Shown: positions 8,304 through 18,515, counted from the first letter of the stretch. The stretch: DNA of 64,000 nt from Brevibacillus sp. DP1.3A (GCF_013284245.2 NZ_CP085876.1:1127001-1191000), one strand, 5' to 3'. Numbers and translations are program-made. The notes: generated by a model from the letters alone, not told the origin.

Positions 8304-8336
8304 CAAAAAACGACAGCCAGTTTAATCGGCTGCCGT
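8304..8336 (-). terminator. Rho-independent terminator
   Basis: Leftward, ACGGCAGCC pairs with GGCTGTCGT across a nine-base loop and is followed by TTTTTTG. It sits 32 bases after the stop of the erythromycin-esterase-like gene. Confidence 0.85.
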
Positions 8337-8367
8337 TCTCTCTATGCCAGGCAAATGTTCTCACCCG

Positions 8368-9645
8368 TTAATCCGTAATCATAACCGAAGGAGTAGCCGT
8401 TCGCACGAAGATGATCGCATCAAAAGCTTTTGCTGGAACCATCTGCAACGTATACAGCTTCTCCATTTTTCCATACCAGCCACTAAAAACATCACCGATT
8501 GCACTGATGGACTGCGCTTTATTCAGATAGGTGTAAAAATCCTGATGATGCTTTGCCTTTGCAAAATCAAGGAATCCATCCGCCATCCCTGTCTGTGCAA
8601 ACAGAACAGCTAGCCGATTATTGCCACTATTTTTTACCGTAAACGCTTTGCGCTCGTTGGTAGTGGCGTCATTCGCAAGGAAGGTGCTTTCGTAGAATTC
8701 ACTTCCGATTGCGTAATATTGGTCCCCCAATGCTTTTGCGAGATGTGCGCCCATGCAGGTTGTCATTCCTGCGGAAGTGGAGGTCTTTTCAATGTGTCCA
8801 TTATGTCCGGCGATGAACAGGTTGTTGCGACCGTACTGTTTCTTTTCAAAGGATAAAATCCACATTACTTTGTCCGCCATGTAGCGATCACGGGTGTTGC
8901 TGTAGTTCGCATTTGTTCCGCGCAGTGTAGCGTTTTGCTTGATTGATTCTGCGTAGGCAGTAGCCAGCTCATACTCTTTCTCAGAGCTTTTCGCGATGTA
9001 AACGGATTGGTTTTGTTTCATCTGCTCCATTAAGCTTTTTATGTGGGAGAGCGCTTCCTGTACGAGGGCGATCTTTTGATCATACACCGTCTTATCATTA
9101 AGATTCGTAAGTAGCTTCTCATACTTGGATGCGAGTGTCGGATCAACTTTTTTCAAATAGGAGAATAGCCCGTTTTTGTTATGATCATAGCGTTGCATGT
9201 CAAAGCCATAGAAATGAATTTGATCTTTGGCATCCCGCTGCTCATTAAAGGCGCGTATCCAAGAGAGAAGGGCGGTCATTTCTTCTGTATGGTAAATCGT
9301 AAATCCGATGGCTTTTGCGGCATCCTGTGCAGTTCCGCTGCCTCCTAAAATGTATTCATTGACCTTTTGTCCCCCGCCAAAATCACCTTCGATGGCAAAT
9401 ACGCGATAACCTTGTTTTTCTACCAAATGTTTAAAAATATCTAACTTCAGCGTAGTGAATTGCTTGTTGCCATGCGTAGCTTCTCCAAACCCGATGATGG
9501 TTTTTGCAGGAAGCTCCATTTTTGAAACAGGGACAAGGTTTGCTTGCAATGACTGTTGCAAGGTGTTGGCTGATGCGGGATGGAACCCTGTCAATACACT
9601 CAGGATGATGAAAAAGCTGATAGTGAATAGGAGTTTTCTCTTCAT
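8368..9645 (-). CDS. Erythromycin esterase family protein, secreted
   Basis: A 425-residue protein with an N-terminal signal peptide (KRKLLFTISFFIILSVLTGF, cleavage expected near ASA). Family signatures are visible: GFGEATHGNKQF (Glu and His of the active site), FAIEGDFGGG, YGFDMQRYDHNK and FIAGHNGHI (second active-site His). EreA/EreB hydrolyse the macrolactone ring, but most chromosomal relatives in Bacillales have no demonstrated macrolide activity, so resistance should not be assumed. Secretion also sets it apart from cytoplasmic EreA. It is monocistronic, with a terminator behind it. The ribosome site before ATG 9645 is weak (AAGAGAGAG). Confidence 0.85.
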   Translation of the reverse strand: MKRKLLFTISFFIILSVLTGFHPASANTLQQSLQANLVPVSKMELPAKTIIGFGEATHGNKQFTTLKLDIFKHLVEKQGYRVFAIEGDFGGGQKVNEYILGGSGTAQDAAKAIGFTIYHTEEMTALLSWIRAFNEQRDAKDQIHFYGFDMQRYDHNKNGLFSYLKKVDPTLASKYEKLLTNLNDKTVYDQKIALVQEALSHIKSLMEQMKQNQSVYIAKSSEKEYELATAYAESIKQNATLRGTNANYSNTRDRYMADKVMWILSFEKKQYGRNNLFIAGHNGHIEKTSTSAGMTTCMGAHLAKALGDQYYAIGSEFYESTFLANDATTNERKAFTVKNSGNNRLAVLFAQTGMADGFLDFAKAKHHQDFYTYLNKAQSISAIGDVFSGWYGKMEKLYTLQMVPAKAFDAIIFVRTATPSVMITD

Positions 9646-9742
9646 GTCACTCTCTCTTTCTTGCGCTGATCTATTGTTTATAAGTGGTTTTTCTTACCAT
9701 TTCCTCTATTATACTCCTTTATGAAGCCGTTTACCTAGATTA

Positions 9743-9783
9743 AAAAAATGCACCTGGGTTTGAAAATTCCCGGGTGCATTTTC
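9743..9783. terminator. Bidirectional rho-independent terminator
   Basis: AAAAAATGCACCTGGG pairs with CCCGGGTGCATTTT with one mismatch. It ends the leftward acetyltransferase transcript (stop at 9790) and insulates the esterase gene. Confidence 0.88.
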
Positions 9784-9789
9784 TCTTTG

Positions 9790-10365
9790 TTATTTTACAT
9801 ATTTCGCCCGATACTCATCTGCCAGCATGGACATGAGAATAGAGTCGTGATAGGCATGGTTGTAATAAAGGGCTTGGCGCTGTACGCCTTCACGGTGGAA
9901 TCCGAGCTTTTCATACGTGTGGATGGCGCGTTCGTTAAAGGCGAATACGTTAAGTTCGATGCGGTGCAGATTGAGGATGCCAAAACCATAATCGAGCATC
10001 AGCAGGAGGGCTTCGCTTCCGTAGCCTTTGCCTTGATGGGCATTTTGGTCAATAGAAATTCGGATAAAGGCGTTGCGATTATTCCGATCGATATCCCCAA
10101 TCTGGACGTCGCCAATCACCTGATCATTTTCACACAGGCAGATCAATAAGAGGATACTGGAAGAGTCCTGGCCTTTGTTTTCGATGTACTGGTGGATTTG
10201 CTCACGCGTGAAATGCTTTTGGGTACCAGTCAGCATACGCGTTTCCTTGTTGAACAAGGAACGGTAGAGTAATTCAGTATCTTCTGTGCCAATCGGTCGC
10301 AAAAAGACGCGTTCTCCTTCCAAAAAGCGAACCGCTGCACGTGTATTCTCCTGTGTCATAGACAT
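9790..10365 (-). CDS. GNAT N-acetyltransferase, RimJ/RimL type
   Basis: A 191-residue acetyltransferase. The N terminus carries GERVFLRPIGTED, typical of the RimJ/RimL branch. The acetyl-CoA loop HQGKGYGSEALLL (motif A) is near residue 117, followed by the helix LNLHRIELNVFAFNERAI and EKLGFHREG. Such enzymes acetylate protein N termini or small amines such as spermidine; the substrate here is unknown. The ATG at 10365 has AGGAGG nine bases upstream. The gene is transcribed divergently from a MocR-type regulator 115 bp away, which may control it; that link is positional inference only. Confidence 0.87.
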   Translation of the reverse strand: MSMTQENTRAAVRFLEGERVFLRPIGTEDTELLYRSLFNKETRMLTGTQKHFTREQIHQYIENKGQDSSSILLLICLCENDQVIGDVQIGDIDRNNRNAFIRISIDQNAHQGKGYGSEALLLMLDYGFGILNLHRIELNVFAFNERAIHTYEKLGFHREGVQRQALYYNHAYHDSILMSMLADEYRAKYVK

Positions 10366-10480
10366 AGTCGTTGTCCTCCTGTTCGTTCAAAACTTCTTTT
10401 TCTTAGGATAACGAGCAAGTGTATACTTGAAAATGTGCAGTTTTGTAAAAATGAAAAGGACAGATGGAGGGGGAATCGAG

Positions 10481-11902
10481 ATGCTCTTGACCCCAAACTG
10501 GCAGGAAAACGACAACGAGCCGCAATATGTACAGCTTTATGCATATTTGAAAAAGGAAATCGTCGCAGGACGCTTGGCGGTGAGTAGCAAGCTGCCGTCC
10601 GTTCGCAAGCTGGCTGACTTGCTGGGCGTAAGCACAACACCCGTGGAGATGGCATACCAGCAACTGCTTGCGGAAGGTTTTATCCAAAGCAAACCGCGCA
10701 GTGGGTACTATGTGGAGAAATTACCTGATCCTGAAGTGAAGCCGAGTGCTGGTGAGAGCACACAAACCATCCAGCGGCCCATGGTGCGTGACGAGCGAGA
10801 GTACGACTATGACTTTCATCTCTCCCGCAATGATTTTTCGTTATTTCCAACCATGATTTGGCGTCGTTTGTACAATGAGACGCTTCATATAGAGCAGCAG
10901 GAGAATCTTTTTTATGGGGATCCGCAAGGGGAGGCTGGACTCAGGAAGCAAATCGCTGGCTACTTGCACAGGTACCGGGGTGTCGCTTGTTCACCAAATC
11001 AAGTGGTGATTGGGGCGGACCAGTTTGGTTTGCTGTCCCTGATCTGTTTGATGGTAAAGCCGCAGTTCCAACGCATCGGCGTAGAAAATCCGGGATATTT
11101 GCTATTTGCCAATACGTTTCGCCAGCACGGATACGACGTGGTGCCGATCTCACTGACAGAGGACGGAATTAGTGTCAGTGAGCTATATGAGTCAGGGGTT
11201 GGGTTGGCCGCCGTTTCTTCGGCTCATCAATACCCGCGTGGGATGATCATGCCTATATCCAAGCGGCTGCAATTGCTCGAATGGGCCAAAAATGTGGGAG
11301 GATACATCATCGAAGACGATTACGACGGAGAGTTTCGTTATCATGGCAGACCGATTCCGTCCATGCAGGGTTTGCTCCCGCATGCGAATGTTATCTATAT
11401 GGGGAGCATTGCGCAGGTGTTGGCGCCAGCAATCGGCATTTGGTACATGGTCTTGCCCGAATCTCTGCTGGATACATATTACAACCTGCTGCGCGAGACA
11501 TTGCTGGAACCATCCTCATCCCGACTGCATCAAAGGACGATGGAAGCCTTTATGGAAAAAGGATATTTCGAAAAGCATGTTCGCAAAATGCGCAAGCTGT
11601 ATCGTAAAAAGCACGATGCACTGCTACTGGCTGTGCAAAAGCATTTTGGCGAAAGAGCGACTGTCATCGGAGCTGATGCGGGTTTTCATGTCCTGCTGCG
11701 GGTACACAGCGCGCGAAGCGAAGAGGAGTTGAAAAAGTTGGCGATTCAGGCAGGCGTGAGAGCCTCGTCCGCGTCGTTTACATGGCTGGTGCCACCCAAT
11801 CCCTTGCCAAAAGAGTTTTTCCTCGGCTTCGCGGGCATTCCATTGGAAAAAATCGATCCCGGTATCAAGGCACTGAGCCAAGCGTGGTTTGGCGATTGTT
11901 GA
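10481..11902 (+). CDS. MocR/PdxR-type regulator with a degenerate aminotransferase domain
   Basis: A 473-residue protein: a GntR winged helix in residues 10-75 (GRLAVSSKLPSVRKLADLLG, QLLAEGFIQSKPRSGYYV) joined to a fold-type I aminotransferase domain. EDDYDGEFRY is intact. The segment normally reading GSFSK-L-P-LR-GY is here GSIAQVLAPAIGIWY, so the PLP-binding Lys has become Gln and the following Arg is also gone. It therefore probably cannot form the internal aldimine and may sense something other than PLP, or nothing. An in-frame start at 10427 is open, but GGAGGGGG precedes the ATG at 10481. It is divergent from the GNAT gene. Confidence 0.9.
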   Translation: MLLTPNWQENDNEPQYVQLYAYLKKEIVAGRLAVSSKLPSVRKLADLLGVSTTPVEMAYQQLLAEGFIQSKPRSGYYVEKLPDPEVKPSAGESTQTIQRPMVRDEREYDYDFHLSRNDFSLFPTMIWRRLYNETLHIEQQENLFYGDPQGEAGLRKQIAGYLHRYRGVACSPNQVVIGADQFGLLSLICLMVKPQFQRIGVENPGYLLFANTFRQHGYDVVPISLTEDGISVSELYESGVGLAAVSSAHQYPRGMIMPISKRLQLLEWAKNVGGYIIEDDYDGEFRYHGRPIPSMQGLLPHANVIYMGSIAQVLAPAIGIWYMVLPESLLDTYYNLLRETLLEPSSSRLHQRTMEAFMEKGYFEKHVRKMRKLYRKKHDALLLAVQKHFGERATVIGADAGFHVLLRVHSARSEEELKKLAIQAGVRASSASFTWLVPPNPLPKEFFLGFAGIPLEKIDPGIKALSQAWFGDC

Positions 11903-11940
11903 CAAGGCATGAGTACGCCGTTATGCTAAAAGTACGTTTT

Positions 11941-11968
11941 GGAAAATATGAAAAACAAAATATTTTCC
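11941..11968. promoter_or_regulatory. Probable TetR operator
   Basis: GGAAAATAT and ATATTTTCC form a perfect 9 bp inverted repeat with a 10 bp spacer, 25 bp before the TetR-family gene start. Its position fits autoregulation of the TetR-SMR-YvaD operon. Confidence 0.6.
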
Positions 11969-11993
11969 TTGTTTTCGAGAGGGGAGCAAGAAT

Positions 11994-12563
11994 ATGCAGG
12001 AGCGAATCCTACAATGCGCCTATCATGAGATTGAGACCAAGGGCGTCCGTTTTACCATGTCCGATTTAGCTCGACGCGCAGGCGTTAGCACCAAGACGTT
12101 GTATGCGAGCTTTCCATCGAAAGAAGCCTTGATCACCAAAGTCATTGAAGAAAACATCGAGGATTTGCGTAAAGCGGAAGATCAGATTTTACAAGATCCT
12201 GACCTCGATTTGGTAGAGAAGATGCGACAGCTCCTCGCACTGGTCCCGAACAACTTCTCACGAACGGACCTGCGCGTGTGGTATGAGCTGAAGCGCTACT
12301 ATCCGGAGCAATGGAAGCGGATCGACGAGTTCAATCAACAGGAGTGGGAGCATGTTCGGATCATTCTGGAGCAAGGGGTAGAGGAGGGCGTGTTTCGTCG
12401 TATTCAGCTTCCGATCTTGATTCAGATGTATACCGGAACGCTCAACCAGCTGATTGATCAGCAGTTAGCAAACCAGCATCATGTGACGATTGGCGATGCG
12501 CTGGATGCGGTCATCGATATTTTACTAGGCGGCATCGTAGATTCTTCGTCTTCAAACAAGTAA
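11994..12563 (+). CDS. TetR/AcrR family transcriptional regulator
   Basis: A 189-residue regulator with a TetR helix-turn-helix at residues 20-50 (FTMSDLARRAGVSTKTLYAS, FPSKEALI) and a variable ligand-binding C-terminal half. It starts at ATG 11994 behind GAGGGGAG. The SMR transporter gene starts 14 bp after its stop, and the order TetR-SMR-DUF5360 matches the B. subtilis yvaF-yvaE-yvaD set, so it most likely represses its own drug-efflux operon through the palindrome at 11941-11968. The ligand is probably a cationic compound, by analogy with QacR-type systems. Confidence 0.88.
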   Translation: MQERILQCAYHEIETKGVRFTMSDLARRAGVSTKTLYASFPSKEALITKVIEENIEDLRKAEDQILQDPDLDLVEKMRQLLALVPNNFSRTDLRVWYELKRYYPEQWKRIDEFNQQEWEHVRIILEQGVEEGVFRRIQLPILIQMYTGTLNQLIDQQLANQHHVTIGDALDAVIDILLGGIVDSSSSNK

Positions 12564-12577
12564 GTAGGAGGAACATA

Positions 12578-12940
12578 ATGAGTTGGGTCTATCTATTAAT
12601 GGCCATTTTGCTAGAGGTGGCTGGAACAACATCGATGAAGCTGTCTGACGGCCTGAGCAAGCCTGTCCCCAGTGTGATGATGTTTATCTTTTATATTTTG
12701 TGCTTCTCATCGCTGAGCCTGGCGCTCAAGGAAATGGAGGTCGGGACTGCCTATGCCATCTGGTCGGGTCTTGGCACAGCGATCATCGCGGTCATTGGTG
12801 TGGTGATCTTCAAGGATGCCTTCACTGTCAAAAAGGTAATTGCTGTCGGACTGATCATCGTGGGTTGTGTGCTGTTGAATCTGGGAGACTCCTCTCACGC
12901 GCAATCTTCGAAAGATACAGGAGTAGCTGAGGCGAAATGA
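12578..12940 (+). CDS. SMR family multidrug efflux protein (YvaE/EmrE-like)
   Basis: A 120-residue protein with four hydrophobic helices, the standard small multidrug resistance size. The essential membrane-embedded Glu is in AILLEVAGTTSMKLSDG, and the family motif GTAYAIWSGLGTA is present. SMR proteins act as dimers that exchange protons for quaternary ammonium compounds or, in the Gdx branch, guanidinium. The motif set here fits a multidrug type better than Gdx, with moderate certainty. The ribosome site is TAGGAGGAAC. The next gene begins inside the stop codon (ATGA). Confidence 0.9.
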   Translation: MSWVYLLMAILLEVAGTTSMKLSDGLSKPVPSVMMFIFYILCFSSLSLALKEMEVGTAYAIWSGLGTAIIAVIGVVIFKDAFTVKKVIAVGLIIVGCVLLNLGDSSHAQSSKDTGVAEAK

Positions 12941-13359
12941 GTGAGAAAAATGTAAGGGCAATGCTAGTGTTCTTTTGGGTCACCGATGTGGCTTTTGTCG
13001 TATACTGGCTCATTACATTTTTGGAGCTTCTCCCTGTGGAATACCTGTATCAGGATTACTACGACCCCAATTTGCTCGCATGGAACCTGTCCTTTTTTCC
13101 ATTGGATATTTTTATTTCCATCACGGGCTTTGCCAGTCTGTACGCCTATCGCAGAGGACGACACATCTGGAAGCCGCTCGCCATGCTGTCGCTCGTTTTG
13201 ACATCCTGCTCGGGTTTGCAGGCGATCGCTTTTTGGGCGTTCAAGGCAGATTACGATTGGTCTTGGTGGATTCCGAACCTGTACCTGCTGATGTACCCGT
13301 TATTCTTTTTACCTGGCTTGATGCGAGAACTGGCAAAAGTGAAGGAAAGGGATTCTTGA
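12937..13359 (+). CDS. YvaD-like (DUF5360) membrane protein
   Basis: A 140-residue integral membrane protein with four hydrophobic segments (near residues 8-28, 47-66, 78-100, 111-130) and aromatic-rich loops such as KADYDWSWWIPNLY. The ATG overlaps the SMR stop codon, so translation is coupled. The gene order matches yvaF-yvaE-yvaD in B. subtilis, where the function of YvaD is not established. Translational coupling suggests that it assists or modulates the SMR pump; this is inference. The glpF promoter -35 lies over its last codons. Confidence 0.8.
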   Translation: MSEKNVRAMLVFFWVTDVAFVVYWLITFLELLPVEYLYQDYYDPNLLAWNLSFFPLDIFISITGFASLYAYRRGRHIWKPLAMLSLVLTSCSGLQAIAFWAFKADYDWSWWIPNLYLLMYPLFFLPGLMRELAKVKERDS

Positions 13360-13385
13360 CAAATTTTGAGCAGTGGCTATATAGT
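13356..13385 (+). promoter_or_regulatory. glpFK promoter
   Basis: TTGACA (13356-13361) is followed by TATAGT at 13380 (18 bp spacer) or TATATA at 13378 (16 bp). The -35 overlaps the stop codon of the YvaD-like gene. The transcript would start just before the GlpP-responsive leader. Confidence 0.75.
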
Positions 13386-13392
13386 AGGTCTT

Positions 13393-13485
13393 AAGTTAAT
13401 AGTGCTGTGGAGATTGGGAGATCAGCTAATATTTGTAAAATGAGGGCATTGCCTCTTGTTTTGCGAGTATTAGCTTTTTTATTTT
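13393..13485 (+). promoter_or_regulatory. GlpP-dependent antiterminator/terminator leader of glpFK
   Basis: A conserved block AAGTTAATAGTGCTGTGGAG leads into a long terminator stem: AGCTAATA (13424-13431) pairs with TATTAGCT (13468-13475), with an inner GAGGGCATTGCCTC hairpin, then TTTTTTATTTT. The same block and architecture recur before glpD. In B. subtilis, GlpP with glycerol-3-phosphate binds this type of leader mRNA and allows read-through. Confidence 0.85.
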
Positions 13486-13517
13486 CTCTCCAAACAAACC
13501 ACGAAGGAGTTAGCGTA

Positions 13518-13533
13518 TTGTAAGCGCTTTACG
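13518..13533. promoter_or_regulatory. Candidate catabolite-responsive element (cre)
   Basis: TTGTAAGCGCTTTACG matches the CcpA core TGWAANCGNTNWCA at nearly all positions. It lies downstream of the promoter and leader terminator and upstream of glpF, where CcpA would act as a roadblock for carbon catabolite repression. Confidence 0.6.
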
Positions 13534-13575
13534 GGAATAGGTTTACGTTTTTTCCAAAAAGGGGGAGGATGGGCC

Positions 13576-14406
13576 ATGTCTATTTATGTAGGGGAACTGA
13601 TCGGGACGATGATCTTGATCATTTTGGGGGCAGGTGTTTGCGCCGGACAGAACTTGAAAAAGGCGTATTCCCAAAACGGCGGTTGGATTGTGATTACGCT
13701 GGGCTGGGGGCTGGCAGTTGCGTGCGGAGCGTATGCAGTAGGAAGCATTAGCGGAGCGCATTTGAATCCGGCACTTACGATTGCACTGGCAAGCATCGGT
13801 CAATTTCCGTGGGAGCATGTACCGGGCTACGTAGCGGCTCAACTGATTGGGGCGTTTATGGGAGCGACGTTCGTTTGGATCTTTTATTACCCGCATTGGC
13901 GTGAGACGAATGATGCAGGAGCCAAATTGGGCGTATTTGCAACAGGTCCCGCGATTCCCAATACAGTCGCAAATCTGTTCAGTGAAATTTTAGGTACGTT
14001 TTTCTTGGTGCTCGGTCTACTGGCGATTGGAGCGAATAAATTTGCAGAAGGACTGAATCCGTTTATCGTCGGCTTCCTGATTGTCGCAATCGGTTTGTCT
14101 CTTGGTGGTACTACTGGCTATGCGATCAATCCAGCTCGTGACCTGGGACCTCGTCTCGCTCATGCTCTCTTGCCCATCCACGGCAAAGGAAAGTCCAACT
14201 GGCGCTATGCATGGATTCCTGTTGTTGGACCTATCATTGGAGCAGTAAGTGGAGCGTTTTTTTACAAATGGACGTTTACAGATCATTCGCTGACAGGTGT
14301 AATAGCATTAGCGGCTTTCATGGTGATTGCCATCGTGGTCGGAATGACAACCAAAAAATCAATCGGCAGCAAGGAGCGACTCGCATCCGAAAGTGCGCGT
14401 TCCTAG
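13576..14406 (+). CDS. glpF: Glycerol uptake facilitator GlpF
   Basis: A 276-residue aquaglyceroporin with six membrane helices and the two pore NPA motifs, SGAHLNPALT (about residue 64) and GYAINPARDLGPR (about residue 180); the Asp after the second NPAR marks the glycerol-conducting branch. It lets glycerol diffuse across the cytoplasmic membrane for trapping by GlpK. The ribosome site GGGGGAGG precedes ATG 13576. It forms an operon with glpK 54 bp downstream, under GlpP antitermination and probably CcpA control. Confidence 0.95.
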   Translation: MSIYVGELIGTMILIILGAGVCAGQNLKKAYSQNGGWIVITLGWGLAVACGAYAVGSISGAHLNPALTIALASIGQFPWEHVPGYVAAQLIGAFMGATFVWIFYYPHWRETNDAGAKLGVFATGPAIPNTVANLFSEILGTFFLVLGLLAIGANKFAEGLNPFIVGFLIVAIGLSLGGTTGYAINPARDLGPRLAHALLPIHGKGKSNWRYAWIPVVGPIIGAVSGAFFYKWTFTDHSLTGVIALAAFMVIAIVVGMTTKKSIGSKERLASESARS

Positions 14407-14424
14407 ACATAAAGGTAAAAATGA

Positions 14425-15985
<1,561 letters not shown>

Positions 15986-15992
15986 TAAAGAT

Positions 15993-16089
15993 AAGTTAAT
16001 CATGCTGTGGAGACTACGGAGACAGCCAGTATCAGAAGAGCAATGACATTGCATTGCTTCTTTTGGATATTGGCTGTCTTTTTCTTTTA
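15993..16089 (+). promoter_or_regulatory. GlpP-dependent antiterminator/terminator leader of glpD
   Basis: AAGTTAATCATGCTGTGGAG repeats the block found before glpF. It is followed by a terminator in which GACAGCCAGTATC (16021-16033) pairs with GATATTGGCTGTC (16066-16078), then TTTTTCTTTT. The inner part also pairs (AGAAGAGCAATG with CATTGCTTCTTT). This is the classical GlpP target of Bacillus glpD. Confidence 0.88.
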
Positions 16090-16107
16090 GAGAGGATGAG
16101 AAGAAAG

Positions 16108-17778
16108 ATGAACGATCAACATTCATTATCATCAAGTCAACGCCAGGCTTGTCTGGATAAAATGGCAAACAAACAACTCGATCTTTTGGTAATTGGCGGT
16201 GGGGTGACGGGAGCAGGTATTGCCCTCGACGCAGCCGCGAGAGGTCTGAGTGTCGGACTCGTGGAAAAACAGGACTTCGCTGCGGGTACCAGCAGTCGCT
16301 CTACCAAGCTCGTTCATGGAGGATTGCGCTATTTGAAGCAGGGCGATGTGCAGCTGGTGCGGGAAGTAGGCCGGGAGCGAGCTATTTTGTATCGCAATGC
16401 GCCACATATCGTCATCCCGGAAAAAATGATTTTGCCCATCGTGAAAAATGGTACCTATGGCAAGCTGGCAACCTCTATTGGTTTATATGTTTACGATGTG
16501 TTGGCTGGAGTCGAAAGAAAAGAACGACGCATCATGCTGAACAAACAGAAAACCGTGGAGGCAGAACCGCTGTTGCGCCGCGATATTCTCAAGGGCGGCG
16601 GGCTCTATTTTGAATATCGGACAGATGATGCTAGGCTTACGGTTGAGGTCATGAAAACAGCAAGCTCGCATGGAGCGCTCTGCGTGAACTATACGGAAGC
16701 CATTGGCTTTATTTATGAAAACGGCAAAGTCATCGGGATTCGCGCGAAGGATTTGCTTACAGGTACGGAGTACTCCCTCCATGCCAAAAAAGTCGTCAAT
16801 GCAGCAGGTCCTTGGGTGGATCAGCTTCGAGAAAAAGACCACTCCCTGTATGGCAAGCGCCTCCACCTGACAAAAGGTGTCCATCTAGTCGTGCCATATA
16901 ACAGACTGCCGTTGAAGCAGGCCGTTTATTTCGATGTATCCGATGGGCGCATGCTGTTTGCCATTCCACGCAATAACAGTACGTATATCGGTACCACTGA
17001 CACGAATTACAAAGGTGTGCTGGAGCGGCCAACGGTGACGAGAGAAGACATGCAGTATGTATTGAATGCCGCGAACGAGATGTTCCCTTCTGTGAAGCTG
17101 ACGGAACAGGATGTCAGCTCCAGCTGGGCAGGACTCAGACCGTTGATCCATGAAGATGGCAAGTCCCCATCCGAATTGTCTCGCAAGGATGAGATTTTTT
17201 ACTCCAAAAGCGGGCTGATTACGATCGCAGGTGGAAAATTGACGGGCTTCCGCAAGATGGCCGAGCGCATTGTGGATGTGGTGGCCAAGCAGTTGACCGA
17301 AGAAGAGGGCAGAACATTTGAAGCTTGTCGGACAGACAAAATCGTCCTCGCTGGCGGAAAATTTGACTCCGCAGCCAAGATTCCTGTATTTGTGAAAGCA
17401 CAGGCAGAGCGACTTCGCCAATGGGGAATCACCGAGGAACAAATCCGCGTTCTGGTCGGAAAATATGGAAGCAACAGTGAGCAAATCGTAACAATGTGCC
17501 AGGAGTTTTTGACACAAAATGCTCAAAATGTGTCTCCGATCGAAGCACTGTTGAAAGCAGAACTGCGCTACGCTGTAATGGAAGAAATGGTCATGACCTT
17601 GAGCGATTTTCTGATTCGTCGCAGTGGCAGACTATTCTTCGAGAGGGATACACTGGAGCCCGTGTATCGATTGGTGGGAGAAGAGCTCGCTCATGAGCTG
17701 CAATGGTCGGATGAGAGGAAAGAACATGAAATAAAAGCGTTTGAAGAGGAATATCATCTAGCGAAAACATTTCAATAG
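16108..17778 (+). CDS. glpD: Aerobic glycerol-3-phosphate dehydrogenase GlpD
   Basis: A 556-residue FAD enzyme that oxidises glycerol 3-phosphate to dihydroxyacetone phosphate at the membrane and passes electrons to menaquinone. The dinucleotide-binding loop LVIGGGVTGAGIALDAAARG is at the N terminus, followed by the family blocks FAAGTSSRSTKLVHGGLRYL, EYRTDDARLT, WAGLRPLIHEDGK and GLITIAGGKLTGFRKMAE. It is nearly collinear with the 555-residue B. subtilis enzyme. An open frame extends upstream to 16054, but that lies inside the leader terminator; ATG 16108 is the likely start, with a modest AGAGG/AGAAAG ribosome site. Confidence 0.95.
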   Translation: MNDQHSLSSSQRQACLDKMANKQLDLLVIGGGVTGAGIALDAAARGLSVGLVEKQDFAAGTSSRSTKLVHGGLRYLKQGDVQLVREVGRERAILYRNAPHIVIPEKMILPIVKNGTYGKLATSIGLYVYDVLAGVERKERRIMLNKQKTVEAEPLLRRDILKGGGLYFEYRTDDARLTVEVMKTASSHGALCVNYTEAIGFIYENGKVIGIRAKDLLTGTEYSLHAKKVVNAAGPWVDQLREKDHSLYGKRLHLTKGVHLVVPYNRLPLKQAVYFDVSDGRMLFAIPRNNSTYIGTTDTNYKGVLERPTVTREDMQYVLNAANEMFPSVKLTEQDVSSSWAGLRPLIHEDGKSPSELSRKDEIFYSKSGLITIAGGKLTGFRKMAERIVDVVAKQLTEEEGRTFEACRTDKIVLAGGKFDSAAKIPVFVKAQAERLRQWGITEEQIRVLVGKYGSNSEQIVTMCQEFLTQNAQNVSPIEALLKAELRYAVMEEMVMTLSDFLIRRSGRLFFERDTLEPVYRLVGEELAHELQWSDERKEHEIKAFEEEYHLAKTFQ

Positions 17779-17791
17779 GGGTGATTCGTGA

Positions 17792-18346
17792 TTGGCAAAC
17801 CAGATCAATCAAGTCATACTTCCTGCAGCCCGGACATTGAAAGAATTTGATGAACTCATGGAAAGCTGCTACGAGCGCATTATTTTGCTGAATGCCCATG
17901 TAGCGCAAGTAAAGCCACTGGGAAAACGGGCCAGAGCGTTCGGAAAAAAACTGCTGATCCATGCTGATCTCATAGACGGCTTGAAGTCTGATGAATATGC
18001 GATGGAGTTTCTTGCGCAAGAAGCACAGCCCGAAGGAATCATCACCACACGGAACAGTGCCGTTCTTGCCGCCAAGAAAAAAGGGCTCATTTCCATCCAA
18101 CGACTGTTTCTCATTGATACGATGGCATTAGACAGCAGCCTTACCCAGCTTGCGAGAACCAAACCGGATTACGTCGAGGTTTTGCCAGGAATCATTCCCC
18201 ACCTGATCGAAGAAATCACTGTACGAACCAACATTCCGGTTATCGCTGGAGGATTTATTCGTACAAAGGAAGATGTGGATCGCGCTATTCTTGCCGGTGC
18301 GACATCTGTAACCACTTCTCGCAGAGAGCTGTGGACGAAATCATAA
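17792..18346 (+). CDS. glpP: Glycerol operon antiterminator GlpP
   Basis: A 184-residue TIM-barrel RNA-binding antiterminator. An in-frame TGA lies directly before the TTG at 17792, and GGGGTGA is seven bases upstream, so TTG is the start. Recognisable blocks are NQVILPAARTLKEFDELM, IILLNAHVAQV, HADLIDGLKSDEYAMEF, TRNSAVLAAKKKG, YVEVLPGIIPHL and VIAGGFIRTKEDV. GlpP with bound glycerol 3-phosphate prevents termination in the leaders before glpFK and glpD. It follows glpD by 13 bp, so it is probably part of the glpD transcript, which gives positive feedback; in B. subtilis glpP is instead first in the cluster. Confidence 0.93.
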   Translation: MANQINQVILPAARTLKEFDELMESCYERIILLNAHVAQVKPLGKRARAFGKKLLIHADLIDGLKSDEYAMEFLAQEAQPEGIITTRNSAVLAAKKKGLISIQRLFLIDTMALDSSLTQLARTKPDYVEVLPGIIPHLIEEITVRTNIPVIAGGFIRTKEDVDRAILAGATSVTTSRRELWTKS

Positions 18347-18369
18347 TGGCATATCAGGGTAGTCAAAAG

Positions 18370-18405
18370 CCGGTCATTCCTGTTCGTAGGAATACCGGTT
18401 TTTTT
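18370..18405 (+). terminator. Rho-independent terminator after glpP
   Basis: CCGGTCATTCCT pairs with AGGAATACCGG around a GTTCG loop, followed by seven T residues. Confidence 0.9.
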
Positions 18406-18515
18406 GATAGGTAGATACCCTTTTATTTATAGGGATGTCAGTAGTCTATGCGGATGAACGCCACCGTGCATATACACATATAGTCAGCAAAAATAAGAGG
18501 AAAGAAGGCGAGTGC

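Noticed and set aside
16054-16107. Extended start of glpD
   Set aside because: These codons lie inside the GlpP leader terminator and lack a ribosome site.
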